NCBI GenBank assembly: GCA_016124495.1 | Contig: WGNP01000002.1 | Location: 62,001 to 126,000 of the forward strand | DNA from: Hyphomonas sp. | GTDB lineage: Bacteria > Pseudomonadota > Alphaproteobacteria > Caulobacterales > Hyphomonadaceae | Length of the DNA stretch: 64,000 nt | Direction: 5' to 3' | Shown here: in pieces, positions 61,731-64,000 of the stretch | How positions within the stretch are numbered: the stretch's first letter is position 1 | Layout: each line of letters starts with the position of its first letter | Position numbers and translations under genes: made by a program | Notes under the pieces: generated by a model | What the model was told of the DNA's origin: nothing | The model's database searches: none | What the model saw: only the letters and a program-made list of their open reading frames with translations

Positions 61731-62678
61731 TCAGGCGCGGCGCACCCAGAAACCGGCGCGCGGGAAGTGGACGTGGATGGTCTCGGCCTCCGGCGTGAAC
61801 CGGCGCACAATGATGCGCTGCGAGTCAGCATGCACCAGTTCGCCTTCGACCCAGTCCTGACCGTAGTCGTCCGGGGCGACCGCGACCCTTTCGCCGGGCG
61901 AGAATTCCTGCGGCTCATTGCGAGTGGTGGCCGCGACAAGGCGGGGCGCAGCATCTTTGGCAATTGCAACGGCTTCCTTCGAGGTGATCGTCTCCGGCTC
62001 CTGCCCTTCCACCTCGGCAAGTCGGCGATACCAGGCTGCGGTCAGCGGCGCGTTCTCGAGACAGGCATCAGCAAATTCCGGCACGGCGGACTTCATCCAC
62101 CAGACGTTCATGTAAGCATGCACATCGACGAGGCCGGGCTTGGCACCGATCAGGTAGTTGCCGCTGCCCGCGCCCTTGCCGCCGGCAAGGCGTTCCTCGA
62201 TCAGCATCAGGCGCGCACGCCACTGGTCCTTCATCATCGGGGCAACGGCCTTCATCCCCTCGACGTTGAAAGGCCGGCCTGACAGTTGCTCACGATCCTT
62301 GATGAAGGCTTCCGGCACATTGTCGCCCATGTGCCCGAAGATCACCGCGACGGAGGACTGAAACCAGCGCGAATCCGCCCAGCCGGCCACCATCTGCGCG
62401 ATGCCTTCGTGGCCGGGCAGTTTCAGCGAGTAGAGCGGATAACGCGCCTCGATCTCGCGAAGAATTATGGCCGAGTCGCAGTACACGTCGGCGCCAATCT
62501 GCAACACGGGAATGCGCCGGTATCCGCCGGTCAGCGCAATGAGATCCGGCTTCGGCATGATCACCGGCTGCTCGACGCGCGCATAAGCGAGGTTCTTGAG
62601 CTTCAGCGCAAGGCGCACCTTCTCCGAAAAGGGCGAGGACGGGTATTCGTGCAGGATGATGCTGCGTGCGTCGGCCAT
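61731..62678 (-). CDS. Glutathione S-transferase with C-terminal Tudor-like extension
   Basis: A 315-aa protein from ATG 62678. Residues 1-75 are a thioredoxin-fold GST N-domain (LHEYPSSPFSEKVRLALKL, YRRIPVLQIG, YCDSAIILREIE) and 85-225 the helical C-domain. Beyond about residue 250 there is an additional ~65-residue beta-rich segment (FSPGERVAVAPDDYGQDWVEG, IIVRRFTPEAETIHVHFPR) not found in usual GSTs. This resembles a small Tudor/SH3-like barrel. Its role is unknown. Confidence 0.85.
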   Translation of the reverse strand: MADARSIILHEYPSSPFSEKVRLALKLKNLAYARVEQPVIMPKPDLIALTGGYRRIPVLQIGADVYCDSAIILREIEARYPLYSLKLPGHEGIAQMVAGWADSRWFQSSVAVIFGHMGDNVPEAFIKDREQLSGRPFNVEGMKAVAPMMKDQWRARLMLIEERLAGGKGAGSGNYLIGAKPGLVDVHAYMNVWWMKSAVPEFADACLENAPLTAAWYRRLAEVEGQEPETITSKEAVAIAKDAAPRLVAATTRNEPQEFSPGERVAVAPDDYGQDWVEGELVHADSQRIIVRRFTPEAETIHVHFPRAGFWVRRA

Positions 62679-62817
62679 TTGGTGTCGCAAACCTCCCCGT
62701 ATGCAAGCCGCGCACTTTGCGTGATCCCGGCCCCTCGTAAAGAGGCAAAAGAAACCACCTGTGGTGCAAAGCAAGAAACGGGTGGCGCACCGCGCCGCGC
62801 GGGCGCATTTTACGACC

Positions 62818-63702
62818 ATGTTTGATGGACAAGCCCCTCTTGACGAACGCGCCCGCGCTTATGACCGGATGGCGAAAGCCCTGGACTGGCTGGGCGAAAC
62901 CTGGCCGGACTGGCCGGACCTTGAAGCCGCCGCCGCGGCCATGGGCCTCTCGCCGTACCATTTCCAGCGCGAGTTCACCCGCTGGGCCGGGATCAGCCCC
63001 AAACAGTACCAGGGCGTTCTGGCGCACGGCGCGGCCGGAGACCTTTTGCGCCGCGGCGCCAGCGTACTGGACGCGGCGCTGGAGACCGGCCTCTCCGGTC
63101 CCGGCCGGCTTCACGACCTGTTCATCGCCCATGAGGGCCTCACCCCCGGCGAAGCAAAGGCCGGCGGCAAGGGCGCCGACCTTGTCCTCGGCCGCGCGCC
63201 GACCCCCTTCGGACTGGGCGCCTGGCTCCTCGGACCGCGCGGCCTCGTCGCGCTCGGCTTCATCGATGAAGGCGCCCCCGCCCGCACCGGCTTCGTGCAT
63301 CAGGGCCGCGGCGAGGCGGACGCGTTCGCGGACCTTGCCTCGCGTTATCCCGGCGCCGTGATCCGGCGCAATGATCAGGAAGCCGAGCGCTTCGCCTCGC
63401 GCGTGTTTGAAGCGGGCGCTCCACTGCCCGTCTGTCTCTATGGAACTGCCTTCCGGCGGCAGGTCTGGCGCGCGTTGCTCGACATTCCGGCCGGAGAGAC
63501 CCGCACTTACGGCGCCCTCGCTCACGCGGTTGCGGCCCCGAAGGCCGCCCGGGCGGTCGGCGCCGCCGTCGGCGCCAACCCCGTCAGCTGGTTCATCCCC
63601 TGCCACCGGGCCCTTGCAGCCGATGGCCGGCTGCATAACTATCACTGGGGCGTGGCGCGAAAGCGCGCCATGCTTGTCTACGAACGCGCGCACCGGGCCT
63701 GA
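62818..63702 (+). CDS. Ada-like methylated-DNA-protein cysteine methyltransferase with AraC-type HTH
   Basis: A 294-aa protein from ATG 62818. Residues about 15-110 form an AraC-type HTH (LEAAAAAMGLSPYHFQREF, TRWAGISPKQYQGV). The C-terminal half is the O6-alkylguanine transferase with acceptor Cys262 in FIPCHRALAADG and NPVSWFI. Ada-type proteins repair alkylated DNA and can activate the adaptive response. The N-terminal Ada zinc domain (with the Cys38-type acceptor) is missing, so this is a two-domain form. Confidence 0.9.
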   Translation: MFDGQAPLDERARAYDRMAKALDWLGETWPDWPDLEAAAAAMGLSPYHFQREFTRWAGISPKQYQGVLAHGAAGDLLRRGASVLDAALETGLSGPGRLHDLFIAHEGLTPGEAKAGGKGADLVLGRAPTPFGLGAWLLGPRGLVALGFIDEGAPARTGFVHQGRGEADAFADLASRYPGAVIRRNDQEAERFASRVFEAGAPLPVCLYGTAFRRQVWRALLDIPAGETRTYGALAHAVAAPKAARAVGAAVGANPVSWFIPCHRALAADGRLHNYHWGVARKRAMLVYERAHRA

Positions 63703-63747
63703 TTTGACGGGCCACCGGGCGCCGAACCCGGAACAAAGCGGCCTGCC

Positions 63748-64000
63748 ATGTATGTCTATCTCGCCCTCGTCGTCGCTGTGGCCGCCTGGGGCATCCACCT
63801 CGCGCTGCGCTGGAAGCAGGCGAAAGCCTTCGCTCCAGAGCTTCTGAAGGCGCGCCAGAAAGCGGGCGAGCTGCCGGAGGGTATCGACGAGACCGAGTTC
63901 ACGGACCTTTACCTGCGGGCCGAAGGTCCGCGCCGCGGCACCTATGTCTACGCCTGCGCCGCCTTCATCACCTTGCTGCTGGCGCCGCTGTCAGCGCTGT
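63748..64000 (+). CDS. Membrane protein, N-terminal part (cut by window end)
   Basis: ATG 63748 opens MYVYLALVVAVAAWGIHLAL, a transmembrane segment, then a soluble stretch (KQAKAFAPELLKARQKAGEL, IDETEFTDLYLRAEGPRRG) and a second hydrophobic segment YVYACAAFITLLLAPLSAL running off the right edge. At least 84 residues. No family was recognised. Confidence 0.65.
   Translation, partial: MYVYLALVVAVAAWGIHLALRWKQAKAFAPELLKARQKAGELPEGIDETEFTDLYLRAEGPRRGTYVYACAAFITLLLAPLSAL

Noticed and set aside
1-64000. CRISPR array or long tandem repeats
   Set aside because: No regularly spaced repeats of 20-40 bases were seen on reading through; only short inverted and paired direct repeats occur.

Overview
The window looks like chromosomal DNA of a GC-rich alphaproteobacterium. 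The TonB-dependent receptors, NodT-type RND efflux system, acyl-CoA and leucine catabolism genes and strong G/C third-position bias would suit Hyphomonadaceae-type marine or heterotrophic alphaproteobacteria. That placement is inference from gene content, not a phylogeny. No rRNA, CRISPR array or complete tRNA was seen.

Region 1 (1 to about 16.49 kb) is the right-hand part of an integrated conjugative or mobilizable element. It carries a Fic protein of the mobile mystery protein B type (with the tail of its likely partner), an XRE regulator with an Mrr-type endonuclease, an EEP-family hydrolase, an ardA-led operon ending in a ParB-like gene, DUF736, a TraF-like S26 peptidase, a shortened DUF3363-type relaxase, small lipoprotein, zinc-finger and YdcH genes, a cargo set (amine oxidase, AraC regulator, SDR) and a tyrosine integrase. 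It ends at a 50-bp 3' fragment of a tRNA-Arg(CCG) gene, read here as the attachment-site scar. The left end and any type IV secretion genes must lie outside the window.

Region 2 (16.5 to 37.5 kb) is an accessory zone. An AbrB/VapC toxin-antitoxin pair sits between two remnants of a TIR-like gene start. It is followed by a compact catabolic cluster: alanine dehydrogenase, RidA, class III aminotransferase, PhzF, an XRE-cupin regulator, DgcA and DgcN (N-acetyl-D-glutamate racemase and D-glutamate N-acetyltransferase), a flavoprotein, a dimethylformamidase-beta-like protein, an M20 amidohydrolase, an M81 (MlrC-like) peptidase, an MFS transporter, a TonB receptor and a cytochrome P450. The set suggests import of an amide- or peptide-linked compound, hydrolysis, handling of D-glutamate and amines, and return of nitrogen through alanine dehydrogenase. 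The zone ends in gene debris: a TonB receptor C-terminal pseudogene and a DUF3883 remnant.

Region 3 (37.5 to 64 kb) has ordinary, very GC-rich chromosomal genes: a lipoprotein, SDR, amino-acid permease, tripartite RND efflux operon, a thioesterase / nucleoside hydrolase / ribokinase operon, HMG-CoA lyase with enoyl-CoA hydratase, HisI, a metallo-beta-lactamase-fold lipoprotein, acyl-CoA dehydrogenase, an acidic-tailed membrane protein, SDR, a large TonB receptor, two alpha/beta hydrolases, a cyclase-family lipoprotein, a GST with an extra C-terminal domain, an Ada-like DNA repair protein and a membrane protein cut by the window end.
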